A stretch of 64,000 bases of DNA from Leclercia adecarboxylata (GTDB lineage Bacteria > Pseudomonadota > Gammaproteobacteria > Enterobacterales > Enterobacteriaceae), in the NCBI RefSeq assembly GCF_006171285.1, contig NZ_CP040889.1, forward strand, positions 1 to 64,000, given 5' to 3'. Numbering within the stretch: position 1 is the first letter of the stretch; each line of letters opens with the position of its first letter. A model generated the notes under the pieces. It worked only from the letters and a program-made list of their open reading frames with translations, ran no database searches and was not told the origin of the DNA. A program made the translations under genes and the position numbers. This document shows positions 10,223 to 20,849 of the stretch, in pieces.

Positions 10223-12034
10223 TTAAAACGTAATACAGGTCGCGCCCTGTTCTGCACCCGAGAAGTTCTCGCGTAACGCGCTGAACATTTCGCGTCCCGT
10301 TCCCACGCGCGATGCGCTCAGGTCAGGAATATGCGGCTTACGTGCGGCCAGTACCGCCTCATCCACCAGTAAGGTCAACTCGCCTGTCTGACCGTTAACG
10401 CGGATGATATCGCCATCGTACACTTTCGCCAGCAGTCCACCGTCATAAGCTTCCGGGGTGACGTGGATGGCGGAAGGCACTTTACCCGATGCACCGGAGA
10501 GGCGTCCATCGGTAACTAACGCAATTTTGAAACGGCGGTCCAATAATACACCAAGTGGCGGCATTAGTTTATGTAATTCTGGCATTCCGTTCGCTTTGGG
10601 TCCCTGATGACGGACAACAACGACGCAATCTTTGTCCAGCAGACCGGCTTCAAAGGCTGGCAGCACGTCATGCTGGCTTTCGAAAACAACCGCCGGGGCT
10701 TCAATAACCTGATTTTCCACAGGAACCGCAGAAGTCTTCATCACCGCACGGCCCAGGTTGCCGTTCAGCACTTTGGTGCCGCCGTGGTGGGAGAAGGGCT
10801 TGTCAAAGGTGGCTATTACGCTGTCATCCAGCGAGGCCTGCGCCCCTTCGCGCCAGTCCAGCTCGCCGTCGTTCAGCCACGGCTCTAAGGTGTAGCGTTT
10901 CAGGCCGAAACCGGCCACAGTGTTAACATCTTCATGCAGCAGGCCGCCTTTCATCAGCTCACGCATCAGCACCGGGACGCCGCCCGCGGCCTGGAAATGG
11001 TTGATATCGGCCGGGCCATTCGGATACAGACGGGTCATCAGCGGAACCACTTCAGACAGGTCAGAGAAATCATCCCAGTTGATCTGGATCCCGGCCGCAC
11101 GCGCCATCGCCACCATGTGCATGGTGTGGTTCGTAGAGCCGCCCGTCGCCAGCAGGGCCACGATACCGTTCACCACCACTTTCTCGTCGACCATTTTACC
11201 GAGCGGCATCCACTCGTTGCCGTTACCGGTCAGACGGGTCACCTGGCGGGCAGCGGCTGCGGTCAGCGCTTCGCGCAACGGGGCGTCAGGATGGACAAAC
11301 GACGAACCCGGCAGCTGCATCCCCATAAACTCCACCACCATCTGGTTGGTGTTGGCGGTGCCGTAGAAGGTACAGGTACCCGGAGCATGGTAGGAGGCGG
11401 CCTCGGACTCCAGCAGCGCCATGCGATCCACTTTGCCTTCGGCATAGAGCTGGCGAATACGCACTTTCTCTTTGTTGGCAAGGCCGCTCGCCATCGGGCC
11501 TGACGGTACGAACAGCGCAGGCAGATGACCAAACGACAGCGCCGCCATCGTCAGGCCCGGGACAATCTTGTCGCACACGCCGAGGTAGAGCGCGCCATCA
11601 AACATGTTATGGGACAGCCCCACCGCCGTGGACATGGCGATCACTTCGCGGCTCAGCAGGGACAGCTCCATCCCGTCCTGGCCTTGAGTTACACCGTCGC
11701 ACATGGCAGGCACACCGCCCGCGACCTGGCCTACCGCATTGGCCTGGTGCAGCGCTTTACGAATGATATCCGGGTAGGTCTCATACGGCTGGTGCGCCGA
11801 GAGCATGTCGTTGTAGGAGGTGATGATGGCGATATTGTTACGCAGCATGCTTTTCAGCGAGGCTTTATCTTCTGGCTGGCAGGCAGCAAAACCGTGCGCC
11901 AGATTGCCGCAGGCCAGCTGCGAACGATGAACCGTATCGGACTTCGCCTGCTGGATGCGAGCGAGGTAGGCAGAACGGGTCTGTTTTGAACGCTCAACGA
12001 TGCGTTGTGTTACCCGTAACAATGTCGAATTCAT
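10223..12034 (-). CDS. edd: 6-phosphogluconate dehydratase
   Basis: 603 residues from ATG 12034 ([10 protein letters not shown]), the exact E. coli length; five codons of open frame upstream are not used. A 4Fe-4S dehydratase of the IlvD/Edd family that converts 6-phosphogluconate to KDPG. Cluster-ligand cysteines are in [18 protein letters not shown] and [12 protein letters not shown]. The substrate region [15 protein letters not shown] is intact. Upstream of eda; a zwf terminator separates it from zwf. Confidence 0.97.
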   Translation of the reverse strand: MNSTLLRVTQRIVERSKQTRSAYLARIQQAKSDTVHRSQLACGNLAHGFAACQPEDKASLKSMLRNNIAIITSYNDMLSAHQPYETYPDIIRKALHQANAVGQVAGGVPAMCDGVTQGQDGMELSLLSREVIAMSTAVGLSHNMFDGALYLGVCDKIVPGLTMAALSFGHLPALFVPSGPMASGLANKEKVRIRQLYAEGKVDRMALLESEAASYHAPGTCTFYGTANTNQMVVEFMGMQLPGSSFVHPDAPLREALTAAAARQVTRLTGNGNEWMPLGKMVDEKVVVNGIVALLATGGSTNHTMHMVAMARAAGIQINWDDFSDLSEVVPLMTRLYPNGPADINHFQAAGGVPVLMRELMKGGLLHEDVNTVAGFGLKRYTLEPWLNDGELDWREGAQASLDDSVIATFDKPFSHHGGTKVLNGNLGRAVMKTSAVPVENQVIEAPAVVFESQHDVLPAFEAGLLDKDCVVVVRHQGPKANGMPELHKLMPPLGVLLDRRFKIALVTDGRLSGASGKVPSAIHVTPEAYDGGLLAKVYDGDIIRVNGQTGELTLLVDEAVLAARKPHIPDLSASRVGTGREMFSALRENFSGAEQGATCITF

Positions 12035-12154
12035 AGAAGCTCCTGTCATTTATCTGTCCGCGCTCTGGAATTAACAAAGTGTTTAGCAGGTAGTAACATC
12101 GCTGAAACGCTTGATTGCCGGAGCTCTGGGGCAAAATCGCTGCAGGCAGTGTAA

Positions 12155-12190
12155 TAAAAAAAGCTCCGGGTGGAAATCCACCCGGAGCTT
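12155..12190 (-). terminator. zwf intrinsic terminator
   Basis: A perfect 13-bp stem (12161-12173 with 12178-12190, loop of four) is followed on the minus strand by TTTTTTTAT. It ends the zwf message before the edd promoter region. The 12,050-12,268 gap holds this hairpin and presumably the edd promoter, which I cannot place. Confidence 0.92.
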
Positions 12191-12268
12191 AAATGATTAA
12201 TTATTGTGCGCTGGCCTGAGCCAGATCATGTTACCGGTAAAATACCCCGTAGGGATTAGCGGTAAACC

Positions 12269-13744
12269 TTATTCGAACTCGTTCCAGGAACGGCCATCAC
12301 GGGTGATCATCGCCACCGAGGCAACCGGTCCCCAGGTGCCCGCCTGATACGGTTTCGGTGCGTCCTGATCCGCCGCCCATGCTTCAGTGATGGAGTCGAC
12401 CCACTTCCACGCCTCTTCCACTTCGTCACGGCGTACGAACAGCGCCTGAATACCGCGCATGGTTTCCAGCAGCAGACGCTCGTAAGCATCCGCCAGATGC
12501 GTCTGGTTGAAGGTTTCGGAGTAGCTCAGATCCAGCTTGGTGGTCTGAAGGTTGTGCTTGTGGTCCAGACCCGGCACCTTGTTCAGTACCTGGATGTCCA
12601 CGCCTTCGTCCGGCTGCAGACGGATGGTCAGTTTGTTCTGCGGCAGCTCCTGCCAGGACTCTTTGAACAGGTTCAGTTCCGGGTTTTTGAAATACACGAC
12701 CACTTCAGAGCATTTCGCAGGCAGACGTTTACCGGTACGCAGGTAGAACGGAACGCCCGCCCAGCGCCAGTCATCAATATCCACGCGGATCGCCACAAAC
12801 GTCTCGGTGTTGCTGGTTTTGTTCGCGCCCTCTTCCTCAAGGTAGCCCGGTACTTTTTTGCCCTGGGCAAAGCCGGCGGTGTACTGGCCGCGGACCGTTT
12901 TTTCGCGCACGTTGGAGCGATCGATACGGCGCAGGGACTTCAGGACTTTCACTTTCGCGTCGCGGATGCTGTCCGCGCTGAGATCCGACGGCGGAGACAT
13001 GGCAATCATGCACAGAACCTGCAGCAGGTGGTTCTGGATCATGTCGCGCATCTGACCGGCCTGGTCGAAGTAGCCCCAGCGCCCTTCAATACCCACCTCT
13101 TCCGCTACCGTGATCTCCACATGATCGATAGTGCGGTTATCCCAGTTATTCACGAACAGGGAGTTGGCAAAGCGCAGCGCCAGCAGGTTCAGTACCGTCT
13201 CTTTACCGAGATAGTGGTCAATACGGTAAACCTGGCACTCTTCAAAGTATTCGCCGACCTGATCGTTGATTTCGCGGGAGGTCGCCAGCGAGGTGCCCAG
13301 CGGCTTTTCCATCACCACGCGCGCAGGCTTGGCGTTCAGCTTCGCTTCGCCCAGCCCTTTGCAGATGGCGCCGAAGGTGCTTGGCGGCATGGCGAAGTAG
13401 TTAATGGTGACGCGATTTTTTTGATCGAGCATTGCGCTCAGGTTGGCAAATGCCGACGTGTCGTTCACGTCGAGGTTGCAGAAATCGAGACGTCCGCTCA
13501 GCGTATCCCACAAACTTTCATCGATTTTCTCTTTCATGAAAGTTTCCAGCGCTTCACGCACGATTTTGGTATACGCGTCTTTATCCCAGTCCGCACGGCC
13601 TACGCCCAGGATGCGGGTGTCCGGGTGGATTTGACCCGCTTTTTCCAGTTGATACAGGGAAGGCAGCAATTTACGGCGTGCAAGATCGCCTTTCGCGCCG
13701 AAAATGACCAGGTCACATGCCTGGGCTGTTTGCGTTACCGCCAT
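12269..13744 (-). CDS. zwf: glucose-6-phosphate 1-dehydrogenase
   Basis: 491 residues. Oxidises glucose 6-phosphate to 6-phosphogluconolactone with NADP, feeding both the pentose phosphate and Entner-Doudoroff routes. The NADP-binding motif is [16 protein letters not shown]; the active-site motif [10 protein letters not shown] carries the catalytic His and substrate Lys. Length matches E. coli. The gene faces away from hexR, and a HexR palindrome lies 48 bases before its start; SoxS-type activation is known in relatives but I did not identify the box. Confidence 0.98.
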   Translation of the reverse strand: MAVTQTAQACDLVIFGAKGDLARRKLLPSLYQLEKAGQIHPDTRILGVGRADWDKDAYTKIVREALETFMKEKIDESLWDTLSGRLDFCNLDVNDTSAFANLSAMLDQKNRVTINYFAMPPSTFGAICKGLGEAKLNAKPARVVMEKPLGTSLATSREINDQVGEYFEECQVYRIDHYLGKETVLNLLALRFANSLFVNNWDNRTIDHVEITVAEEVGIEGRWGYFDQAGQMRDMIQNHLLQVLCMIAMSPPSDLSADSIRDAKVKVLKSLRRIDRSNVREKTVRGQYTAGFAQGKKVPGYLEEEGANKTSNTETFVAIRVDIDDWRWAGVPFYLRTGKRLPAKCSEVVVYFKNPELNLFKESWQELPQNKLTIRLQPDEGVDIQVLNKVPGLDHKHNLQTTKLDLSYSETFNQTHLADAYERLLLETMRGIQALFVRRDEVEEAWKWVDSITEAWAADQDAPKPYQAGTWGPVASVAMITRDGRSWNEFE

Positions 13745-13791
13745 GTCATTCTCCTCAGTTGGATACCCTGGTGCTTTTGCCAGAATATCGT

Positions 13792-13806
13792 TGTAATTTT
13801 ATTACA
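13792..13806. promoter_or_regulatory. HexR operator upstream of zwf
   Basis: TGTAATTTTATTACA is a perfect inverted repeat with a three-base centre and matches the HexR site type. HexR, encoded just beyond, represses zwf until KDPG accumulates. The rest of the 13,745-14,102 gap must hold the divergent zwf and hexR promoters; no ORF of note is there. Confidence 0.85.
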
Positions 13807-14102
13807 TGCACTGTACTGCTTTTACGTCATTCCCGAAACCATTTGCGCTTATCCTCGCGTGCGATACGGCGATATTTCGCCCGCGGCGCGCATCGGGTCG
13901 GGTCATGGCGGTGAAACAGGTGAAACTTTGTTCTGCCAGGCCGTTGCTAAAATCCGACAGCGATCAAGTAATGAAAAAAAACAACAACATTTTTTCCACG
14001 GTTTGACCCTTTCGGCATATCACAGGCGTATATTCTTGCTAATTCGAATCGCGATTTCACCCATTAATGAAATCGCTTCCACCGATGAGCGTCGTGTTAA
14101 AA

Positions 14103-14972
14103 ATGAACATGCTGGAAAAAATCCAGTTTCAACTGGAACACCTTAGCAAATCCGAGCGAAAAGTGGCTGAAGTAATTCTCGCCGCCCCCGCTCAGGCCAT
14201 TCATTCCAGCATTGCCGCCCTGGCGCAGGAGTCCGGGGTTAGCGAACCGACCGTCAACCGGTTCTGCCGCAGCATGGAGACACGTGGATTCCCTGATTTT
14301 AAACTGCATCTGGCGCAAAGTCTGGCGAACGGTACGCCTTATGTGAACCGTAACGTTGATGAAGACGACAGCGTGGAGGCATATACCGGCAAGATTTTCG
14401 AATCGGCCATGGCGACGCTGGATCAGGTGCGCCAGTCGCTGGATATGACCTCGGTTAACCGCGCTGTGGATCTGCTGACCCAGGCAAAGAAAATTGCCTT
14501 CTTTGGCCTCGGGTCATCCGCCGCGGTCGCCCACGATGCGATGAACAAATTTTTTCGTTTTAACGTCCCGGTTATCTATTCTGACGACATCGTGCTGCAA
14601 CGCATGAGCTGTATGAATTGTAACGAAGATGACGTAGTGGTTCTGATATCGCATACTGGCCGCACCAAAAGTCTGGTTGAACTGGCGCAGCTGGCGCGTG
14701 AAAACGATGCCATGGTGATCGCGCTCACCACCACCGGTACACCGCTGGCGCGTGAAGCGACCCTGGCGATCACCCTCGACGTGCCCGAAGACACCGATAT
14801 CTATATGCCGATGGTGTCGCGTCTGGCGCAGCTTACCGTCATCGATGTGCTCGCCACCGGCTTTACCCTGCGCCGCGGGGCGAAATTCAGAGATAACTTG
14901 AAGCGCGTCAAGGAAGCGCTTAAGGAATCGCGTTTTGATAAAGAATTGTTCATTAAGGGCGATGTTCCCTGA
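14103..14972 (+). CDS. hexR: HexR, RpiR-family repressor of hexose catabolism
   Basis: 289 residues from ATG 14103 (MNMLEKIQ), the E. coli length; an upstream in-frame ATG at 14067 is less likely. N-terminal RpiR helix-turn-helix (IAALAQESGVSEPTVNRFCRSM, residues 40-62) and a C-terminal SIS sugar-phosphate domain (KIAFFGLGSSAAVAHD; VVVLISHTGRTKS). It senses KDPG and controls zwf, edd-eda, pyk and other central carbon genes. Its neighbours on both sides are its targets. Confidence 0.96.
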   Translation: MNMLEKIQFQLEHLSKSERKVAEVILAAPAQAIHSSIAALAQESGVSEPTVNRFCRSMETRGFPDFKLHLAQSLANGTPYVNRNVDEDDSVEAYTGKIFESAMATLDQVRQSLDMTSVNRAVDLLTQAKKIAFFGLGSSAAVAHDAMNKFFRFNVPVIYSDDIVLQRMSCMNCNEDDVVVLISHTGRTKSLVELAQLARENDAMVIALTTTGTPLAREATLAITLDVPEDTDIYMPMVSRLAQLTVIDVLATGFTLRRGAKFRDNLKRVKEALKESRFDKELFIKGDVP

Positions 14973-15095
14973 TCGTCAATAACTTAGTTGTTTCTTTTTT
15001 CGGCATTCGGTAAGTTTCCAGTTTCAATAAAGACGGACAACGTGCCGAATCATCGTTCACGCAACACCAGGTTGTTTCAGACAACGGAGTATTAC

Positions 15096-16538
15096 ATGTC
15101 CAGAAGGCTTCGCAGAACCAAGATCGTTACTACCTTAGGCCCGGCAACTGACCGCGATAATAACCTCGAGAAAATCATCGCCGCAGGCGCCAACGTAGTG
15201 CGTATGAACTTCTCTCACGGTACGCCGGAAGATCATAAATTACGTGCAGACAAGGTCCGTGAGATCGCGGCAAAACTGGGACGTCATGTTGCTATCCTCG
15301 GTGATCTGCAGGGTCCAAAGATTCGTGTTTCCACCTTTAAAGAGGGCAAAGTTTTCCTCAACATCGGTGATAAGTTCCTGCTCGACGCCAACCTGAGCAA
15401 AGGCGAAGGCGATAAAGAGAAAGTCGGGATCGACTATAAAGGACTGCCTGCTGACGTGGTGCCGGGCGATATCCTGCTGCTCGACGACGGCCGCGTTCAG
15501 TTGAAAGTGCTGGAAGTGAATGGCATGAAGGTCTTCACCGAAGTGACCGTTGGCGGCCCGCTCTCTAACAATAAAGGCATTAACAAGCTGGGCGGCGGCC
15601 TCTCTGCCGAAGCCCTGACCGAAAAAGACAAAGCTGACATCATCACCGCCGCTGAAATCGGCGTGGATTACCTGGCCGTCTCCTTCCCGCGCTGCGGCGA
15701 AGATCTGAACTATGCCCGCCGCCTGGCGCGCGATGCAGGCTGCGATGCCAAAATCGTGGCAAAAGTAGAGCGTGCTGAAGCGGTCTGTAGTCAGGATGCG
15801 ATGGATGACATCATCCTGGCCTCCGACGTGGTGATGGTAGCCCGTGGTGACCTGGGCGTTGAAATTGGCGACCCGGAACTGGTCGGGATCCAGAAGGCGC
15901 TGATCCGCCGCGCGCGTCAGCTTAACCGCTCTGTGATCACCGCGACCCAGATGATGGAGTCGATGATCACTAACCCAATGCCGACCCGTGCGGAAGTTAT
16001 GGACGTGGCGAACGCCGTGCTCGACGGCACCGATGCCGTGATGCTGTCAGCCGAAACCGCTGCAGGTCAGTATCCGGCAGAGACCGTGGCCGCGATGGCG
16101 CGTGTCTGCCTGGGTGCAGAGAAGATCCCAAGCATCAACGTCTCCAAGCACCGTCTGGACATTCAGTTCGACAACGTGGAAGAAGCGATTGCAATGTCCG
16201 CCATGTATGCGGCAAACCACCTGAAGGGCGTTACCGCCATCATCACCATGACCGAATCCGGCCGCACCGCGCTAATGACCTCCCGTATCAGCTCCGGCCT
16301 GCCGATCTTCGCTATGTCCCGTCATGAGCGCACCCTGAACCTGACCGCCCTGTACCGTGGCGTGACGCCGGTGTTCTTCGACAGCAACAGCGACGGCGTG
16401 GCTGCGGCCAACGACGCCGTGAACCTGCTGCGCGATAAAGGCTATCTGGTCTCCGGGGATATCGTTATCGTGACTCAGGGCGATGTGATGAGCACCATCG
16501 GTTCGACCAACACCACCCGCGTGATGACCGTCGAGTAA
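15096..16538 (+). CDS. pykA: pyruvate kinase II
   Basis: 480 residues from ATG 15096 ([11 protein letters not shown]) after CGGAG; the longer open frame to 14988 is not used. Converts phosphoenolpyruvate and ADP to pyruvate and ATP. Signature motifs: [21 protein letters not shown], the active-site [11 protein letters not shown] and [13 protein letters not shown], and [10 protein letters not shown]. The A/B/C domain layout is complete. AMP-activated isozyme in E. coli. Downstream of hexR by 123 bases, with its own promoter region. Confidence 0.98.
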   Translation: MSRRLRRTKIVTTLGPATDRDNNLEKIIAAGANVVRMNFSHGTPEDHKLRADKVREIAAKLGRHVAILGDLQGPKIRVSTFKEGKVFLNIGDKFLLDANLSKGEGDKEKVGIDYKGLPADVVPGDILLLDDGRVQLKVLEVNGMKVFTEVTVGGPLSNNKGINKLGGGLSAEALTEKDKADIITAAEIGVDYLAVSFPRCGEDLNYARRLARDAGCDAKIVAKVERAEAVCSQDAMDDIILASDVVMVARGDLGVEIGDPELVGIQKALIRRARQLNRSVITATQMMESMITNPMPTRAEVMDVANAVLDGTDAVMLSAETAAGQYPAETVAAMARVCLGAEKIPSINVSKHRLDIQFDNVEEAIAMSAMYAANHLKGVTAIITMTESGRTALMTSRISSGLPIFAMSRHERTLNLTALYRGVTPVFFDSNSDGVAAANDAVNLLRDKGYLVSGDIVIVTQGDVMSTIGSTNTTRVMTVE

Positions 16539-16548
16539 TTCGACGGTT

Positions 16549-16623
16549 TTGCCGGGTGGCGCTGCGCTTACCCGGCCAGGTGACTCTTCCCTCTCCCCTA
16601 TGGGGAGAGGGTCAGGGTGAGGG
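16549..16623. repeat. REP palindrome plus GC-rich hairpin (pykA-lpxM gap)
   Basis: GCCGGGT (16551-16557) inverted as ACCCGGC (16570-16576) is a REP unit. Next to it CCCTCTCCCC (16589-16598) pairs perfectly with GGGGAGAGGG (16602-16611) around TAT, followed by GTCAGGGTGAGGGG, a repeat type widespread in gaps between enterobacterial genes. Both can act as transcription stops for the convergent pykA and lpxM genes. Confidence 0.8.
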
Positions 16624-16645
16624 GTATTTTTATTTCTTCATTTCT

Positions 16646-17617
16646 TTATTTCTTCGGATACAGCTCTTTGCGCTTGTACGGCTCTTTCTCGCCGGGCTTA
16701 CGCGTCTTCAACAGCTTCAGGATCCAGGTGTACTGCTCCGCATGCGGCCCCACCAGAATCTCCACCTCTTCGTTCATCCGGCGCGCAATCGTATTGTCGT
16801 CAGCGGTGAGCAGGTCATCCATCGGCGGGCGCACTTCAATCGTCAGGCGATGGGTTTTGCCATCGTAAATCGGGAATAACGGGATCACCCGCGCCTGGCA
16901 TACTTTCATTAACCGGCCAATGGCGGGCAGGGTCGCCTTATAGGTAGCAAAGAAATCAACAAACTCGCTGTGTTCAGGCCCGTGATCCTGGTCCGGCAGA
17001 TAATAGCCCCAGTAGCCCTGGCGAACAGACTTAATAAAGGGTTTGATGCCGTCGTTACGGGCATGCAGGCGGCCGCCAAAGCGACGGCGCACCGTGTTCC
17101 ATACGTAATCGAAGACCTTGTTCCCCTGATTGTGAAACATCGCCGCCATTTTCTGCCCCTGGGAGGCCATCAGCATCGCCGGGATATCCACGCCCCAGCC
17201 GTGCGGCACCAGGAAAATCACCTTTTCGTCGTTGCGACGCATCTCCTCAATGATCTCCAGCCCTTTCCAGTCGACACGGCTGGCCACTTTTTCTGGCCCG
17301 CGAATAGCCAGCTCGCCCATCATCGCCATCGCCTGCGGCGCGGTGGTGAACATCTCATCGATGATCGCTTCACGCTCCGCTTCGCTCTTCTCCGGGAAGC
17401 AGTAGAAGAGGTTGATCTGCGCGCGACGGCGGGCGCTTTTACCCAGCCTGCCCGTCAGGCGCCCTACTTTACCGAGGAGAGGATCGCGCACGGACGCCGG
17501 GAGCATCGCAATACCCGCAAAGGCATAGACACCCAGCCAGGCGCCCCAGAAGCGCGGGTGACGAAAGGATTTCTCAAATTCCGGAATGTATTCACTGTTG
17601 TTTTTTTGGGTTTCCAT
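16646..17617 (-). CDS. lpxM: lipid A biosynthesis myristoyltransferase
   Basis: 323 residues, equal to E. coli LpxM (MsbB). Adds the secondary myristoyl chain to the Kdo2-lipid A precursor at the inner membrane. It has an N-terminal hydrophobic stretch (WGAWLGVYAFAGIAMLP) and the acyltransferase HX4D motif in VPHGWGVDIPAML. The block YYLPDQDHGPEHSEFVDFF is also conserved. Single gene, with REP elements behind it and mepM upstream on the same strand. Confidence 0.97.
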   Translation of the reverse strand: METQKNNSEYIPEFEKSFRHPRFWGAWLGVYAFAGIAMLPASVRDPLLGKVGRLTGRLGKSARRRAQINLFYCFPEKSEAEREAIIDEMFTTAPQAMAMMGELAIRGPEKVASRVDWKGLEIIEEMRRNDEKVIFLVPHGWGVDIPAMLMASQGQKMAAMFHNQGNKVFDYVWNTVRRRFGGRLHARNDGIKPFIKSVRQGYWGYYLPDQDHGPEHSEFVDFFATYKATLPAIGRLMKVCQARVIPLFPIYDGKTHRLTIEVRPPMDDLLTADDNTIARRMNEEVEILVGPHAEQYTWILKLLKTRKPGEKEPYKRKELYPKK

Positions 17618-17689
17618 GCTTTTTCCAGGGCGGGTGATGCTTAAAAGAGTAATGCGTTAGTTTAGCGAGGCCATGCGCAAGGCACAAAA

Positions 17690-17720
17690 GAAAAAGCCGG
17701 TGCAGTCATGCACCGGCTTT
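17690..17720 (-). terminator. mepM intrinsic terminator
   Basis: A 12-bp stem (17693-17704 with 17709-17720) around GTCA; on the minus strand it is followed by TTTTTC. It lies 13 bases after the mepM stop. Confidence 0.9.
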
Positions 17721-17733
17721 GATTGCTGCAGAA

Positions 17734-19056
17734 TTAATCCAGCATCAGCTGCGGAATAACCTCTTTGACCTGCGCCAGATAATCGCTGCGGTCTTTGCCG
17801 GTCAGCCCTTCCGTACGCGGCAGCTTGGCCGTTAACGGGTTGACCGCCTGCTGGTTGATCCATACTTCATAATGCAGGTGCGGACCGGTTGAACGGCCGG
17901 TATTACCGGAGAGCGCAATACGGTCGCCACGTTTAACCTTCTGGCCCGGCTTCACCAGCAGCTTACGCAGGTGCATATAGCGGGTGGTATAGGTGCGCCC
18001 GTGACGGACGGCGACATAATAGCCTGCCGCGCCGCTGCGTTTTGCCATTACCACTTCGCCGTCACCGACTGCCAGAACCGGCGTGCCCTGCGGCATGGCG
18101 AAGTCCACGCCACGGTGCGGCGCAACGCGACCGGTGACCGGATTCAGACGACGCGGGTTAAAGTTCGAAGAGACACGGAACTGTTTTGAGGTCGGGAAGC
18201 GTAAGAAGCCTTTCGCCAGACCGGTACCGTTACGATCGTAGAATTTACCGTCTTCGGCGCGGATGGCGTAATAATCTTTACCGTCCGAGCGTAAACGAAC
18301 CCCCAGCAGCTGGCTCTGCTCGCGCTTGCCGTCCAGCATTTCGCGGGACATCAGCACCGAGTATGAATCGCCTTTTTTCAGCTTACGGAAGTCCATCTGC
18401 CACTGCATGGCTTTGATCACGGAACTGATTTCACCGCTGGTGAGCCCTGCGTCACGGGCGCTGGCAACAAAGCTGCCGTTGCCTAAGGTGCCTTTGATGG
18501 CGCTGTTAACCCAGTCGCCCTGCTGCATTTCGCTGCTCATCTTGAAACCGTTTTCAACGCGATCGTAGGTACGGGTTTCACGACGGGATACTTCCCAGGT
18601 CAGGCGCTGTAAATCACCGCTGTCGGTGAGGGTCCAGGAGAGCTGCTGGCCAATTTTCAGGTTTCGCAGATCTTTATCAGAGGCAGCAAGACGGCTGATT
18701 TCACCCATATCGATACCGTACTGATTCAGCACGCTGCTTAAGGTATCGCCCGTTGACACGACATATTCGTGCACGCCGACTTCGGCTTCGGTTTTTTCAT
18801 CCAGCTCATCCTGAGGGATGGCTTCTTCTTCCTGTGGCGCCTGATCGATAGGTTCACTGGCTTCCGGCAGCAGCGAGCGGATTTCGTTCTTTTCCAGCTC
18901 GATGGTCCTGATAACCGGTGCGGAATTAGGATGATAGACAAAGGGTCGCCAGACGGCGACCGCTAAGGTGAGAACTGTAAGCGACCCCAGCATGACGCGG
19001 TGGGGCCGGGGCAGATTGTTAAATGCCAGGGCGACAGAGCGGGCTATCTGTTGCAC
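17734..19056 (-). CDS. mepM: murein DD-endopeptidase MepM
   Basis: 440 residues, E. coli length. Cuts D-Ala-meso-DAP cross-links so that new peptidoglycan can be inserted. One N-terminal transmembrane anchor (VMLGSLTVLTLAVAVW, about residues 20-36), a LysM-type domain (VVSTGDTLSSVLNQYGI, near 100), and a C-terminal LytM/M23 domain with zinc ligands in HRGVDFAMP (H..D) and GPHLHYEVW (H.H). Divergent partner znuA lies 15 bases upstream on the same strand; mepM probably has its own promoter. Confidence 0.96.
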   Translation of the reverse strand: MQQIARSVALAFNNLPRPHRVMLGSLTVLTLAVAVWRPFVYHPNSAPVIRTIELEKNEIRSLLPEASEPIDQAPQEEEAIPQDELDEKTEAEVGVHEYVVSTGDTLSSVLNQYGIDMGEISRLAASDKDLRNLKIGQQLSWTLTDSGDLQRLTWEVSRRETRTYDRVENGFKMSSEMQQGDWVNSAIKGTLGNGSFVASARDAGLTSGEISSVIKAMQWQMDFRKLKKGDSYSVLMSREMLDGKREQSQLLGVRLRSDGKDYYAIRAEDGKFYDRNGTGLAKGFLRFPTSKQFRVSSNFNPRRLNPVTGRVAPHRGVDFAMPQGTPVLAVGDGEVVMAKRSGAAGYYVAVRHGRTYTTRYMHLRKLLVKPGQKVKRGDRIALSGNTGRSTGPHLHYEVWINQQAVNPLTAKLPRTEGLTGKDRSDYLAQVKEVIPQLMLD

Positions 19057-19071
19057 GTAATCACTTCCTCG

Positions 19072-20016
19072 TTAATCTCCTTTCAGGCAGCTCGCATACT
19101 GGTTCGCCAGTTGGCTGAGGAACTGCGAATAGCTCGCTTTGCTCAACTGGATAGAGGTTCCCAGTGGGTCAAGGGTGCCCATACGCACGGACGTACCCCT
19201 TGCCACGGCTTCAACGACCGCTGGCCTGAACTGTGGCTCAGCAAAAACGCAGGTCGCTTTTTGCTCAACCAACTGTGTTCTGATTTCATGTAAACGCTGC
19301 GCACCAGGTTGAATTTCTGGATTCACGGTGAAGTGACCAAGCGGCGTAAGACCGTAGTGTTTTTCGTAGTAGCCGTAGGCATCATGAAAAACGAAATATC
19401 CTTTACCTTTCAATGGTGCGAGCTCGGTACCCACCTGCTTGTCGGTTGCGGCAAGTTGTGCCTCAAAATCCTTCAGGTTGGCGTCTAGTTTGGCTCGACT
19501 TTGCGGCATAAGTTCCACTAATTTTTCGTGGATTGCAACCGCCGAAAGCCGCGCTATTTCTGGTGAGAGCCAGAGGTGCATATTGTACTCACCATGATGG
19601 TGATGCTCGTCACCTTTTTCCGCGCTACCATGGTCATGATCGTGGTCGTGATCGTCGTCGTCGTCCCCTTTCATGAGAAGCGGTTTCACGCCTGCCAGAT
19701 TAGAAATATTAACCTGTTTAGCCTCAGGCAACTGATTCGCTGACTTCTGCATGAAGGCTTCCATGTCGGGACCAATCCAAACAACTAAGTCCGCGTTTTG
19801 TAAGCGTTTTACATCGGAAGGACGCAGGGAATAGTCGTGTTCTGAGGCGCCATCAGGCAGTAAAACCTGCGTTTCAGTGACCCCATCAGCGATAGCTGAG
19901 GCGATAAAACCGAGCGGTTTAAGCGAAGCGACTACGGCGGCGTTAACATCTTGTGCTGTTGAACCCCAAAGTGCAGCGGATAGTGCTGCGAAAAGAAGCG
20001 TACTTTTCTGTAACAT
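19072..20016 (-). CDS. znuA: zinc ABC transporter substrate-binding protein
   Basis: 314 residues from ATG 20016 ([18 protein letters not shown]); the open frame extends far upstream across the promoter and is not coding there. Signal peptide, then the cluster A-I zinc receptor fold with zinc-binding His in [17 protein letters not shown] and [10 protein letters not shown]. An internal loop near residues 115-140 is packed with alternating Asp and His, typical of ZnuA and thought to sense or pass zinc. Divergent from znuCB with a shared Zur operator. Confidence 0.96.
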   Translation of the reverse strand: MLQKSTLLFAALSAALWGSTAQDVNAAVVASLKPLGFIASAIADGVTETQVLLPDGASEHDYSLRPSDVKRLQNADLVVWIGPDMEAFMQKSANQLPEAKQVNISNLAGVKPLLMKGDDDDDHDHDHDHGSAEKGDEHHHHGEYNMHLWLSPEIARLSAVAIHEKLVELMPQSRAKLDANLKDFEAQLAATDKQVGTELAPLKGKGYFVFHDAYGYYEKHYGLTPLGHFTVNPEIQPGAQRLHEIRTQLVEQKATCVFAEPQFRPAVVEAVARGTSVRMGTLDPLGTSIQLSKASYSQFLSQLANQYASCLKGD

Positions 20017-20046
20017 AATGCGACTTATCATCGTAATGAACGTGTG

Positions 20047-20067
20047 GAATGTGATATTATAACATTC
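20047..20067. promoter_or_regulatory. Zur operator between znuA and znuC
   Basis: An inverted repeat with arms GAATGT and ACATTC around GATATTATA, the Zur box type found between znuA and znuCB in E. coli. Zinc-loaded Zur bound here would block both divergent promoters. It lies 30 bases from the znuA start and 26 from znuC. Confidence 0.88.
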
Positions 20068-20093
20068 GATGACTTCTGCAAGCATAAATTGAC

Positions 20094-20849
20094 ATGACGA
20101 ATCTGGTATCTCTCGAAAATATTTCGGTTTCATTTGGTCAGCGCCGCGTCCTCTCTGACGTTTCGCTGGATCTGAAACCCGGCAAAATTCTGACGCTTCT
20201 GGGTCCAAACGGTGCGGGTAAGTCCACGCTGGTGCGGGTTGTACTCGGCCTGGTAGCACCGGACTCAGGCCTGATCAAGCGTGACCGGCAGCTGCGTATT
20301 GGCTATGTGCCTCAGAAGCTGCACCTTGACGCCACGCTGCCGCTGACGGTCAGCCGCTTTCTGAGACTGCGCCCCGATACGCGCAAAGAGGATATTCTTC
20401 CGGCGCTTAAGCGTGTGCAGGCCGGGCATCTGATTGAAGCGCCCCTGCAAAAGCTCTCCGGCGGCGAGACCCAACGCGTGCTGCTGGCCCGTGCGCTTTT
20501 GAACAAACCGCAGCTGCTGGTGCTCGATGAACCGACTCAGGGTGTGGATGTTAACGGACAGGTTGCGCTGTATGATCTGATCGATCAGCTGCGTAAAGAG
20601 CTGGACTGCGCCGTGCTGATGGTGTCCCACGACCTGCATCTGGTGATGGCGAAAACCGACGAAGTGCTCTGCCTGAACCACCACATCTGCTGCTCCGGCA
20701 CGCCGGAAGTGGTCTCCATGCATCCCGAATTTATCTCGATGTTTGGCCCACGCGGCGCTGAACAGCTGGGCATTTATCGCCACCATCACAACCACCGCCA
20801 TGATTTGCAGGGACGCATTGTCCTTCGCCGGGGAAACGGTAACTCATGA
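20094..20849 (+). CDS. znuC: zinc ABC transporter ATP-binding protein
   Basis: 251 residues. Walker [10 protein letters not shown] (near residue 37), signature LSGGETQRV, Walker [13 protein letters not shown] and switch His in MVSHDLH are all present. A His-rich C-terminal tail ([10 protein letters not shown]) is typical of ZnuC. Powers zinc import through ZnuB. The stop overlaps the znuB start (ATGA), so the two are translationally coupled. Confidence 0.97.
   Translation: MTNLVSLENISVSFGQRRVLSDVSLDLKPGKILTLLGPNGAGKSTLVRVVLGLVAPDSGLIKRDRQLRIGYVPQKLHLDATLPLTVSRFLRLRPDTRKEDILPALKRVQAGHLIEAPLQKLSGGETQRVLLARALLNKPQLLVLDEPTQGVDVNGQVALYDLIDQLRKELDCAVLMVSHDLHLVMAKTDEVLCLNHHICCSGTPEVVSMHPEFISMFGPRGAEQLGIYRHHHNHRHDLQGRIVLRRGNGNS

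Noticed and set aside
12497..14146. 549-codon open frame on the plus strand
   Set aside because: It lies wholly antisense to zwf and the zwf-hexR gap; it arises from the codon bias of zwf and resembles no protein I know.
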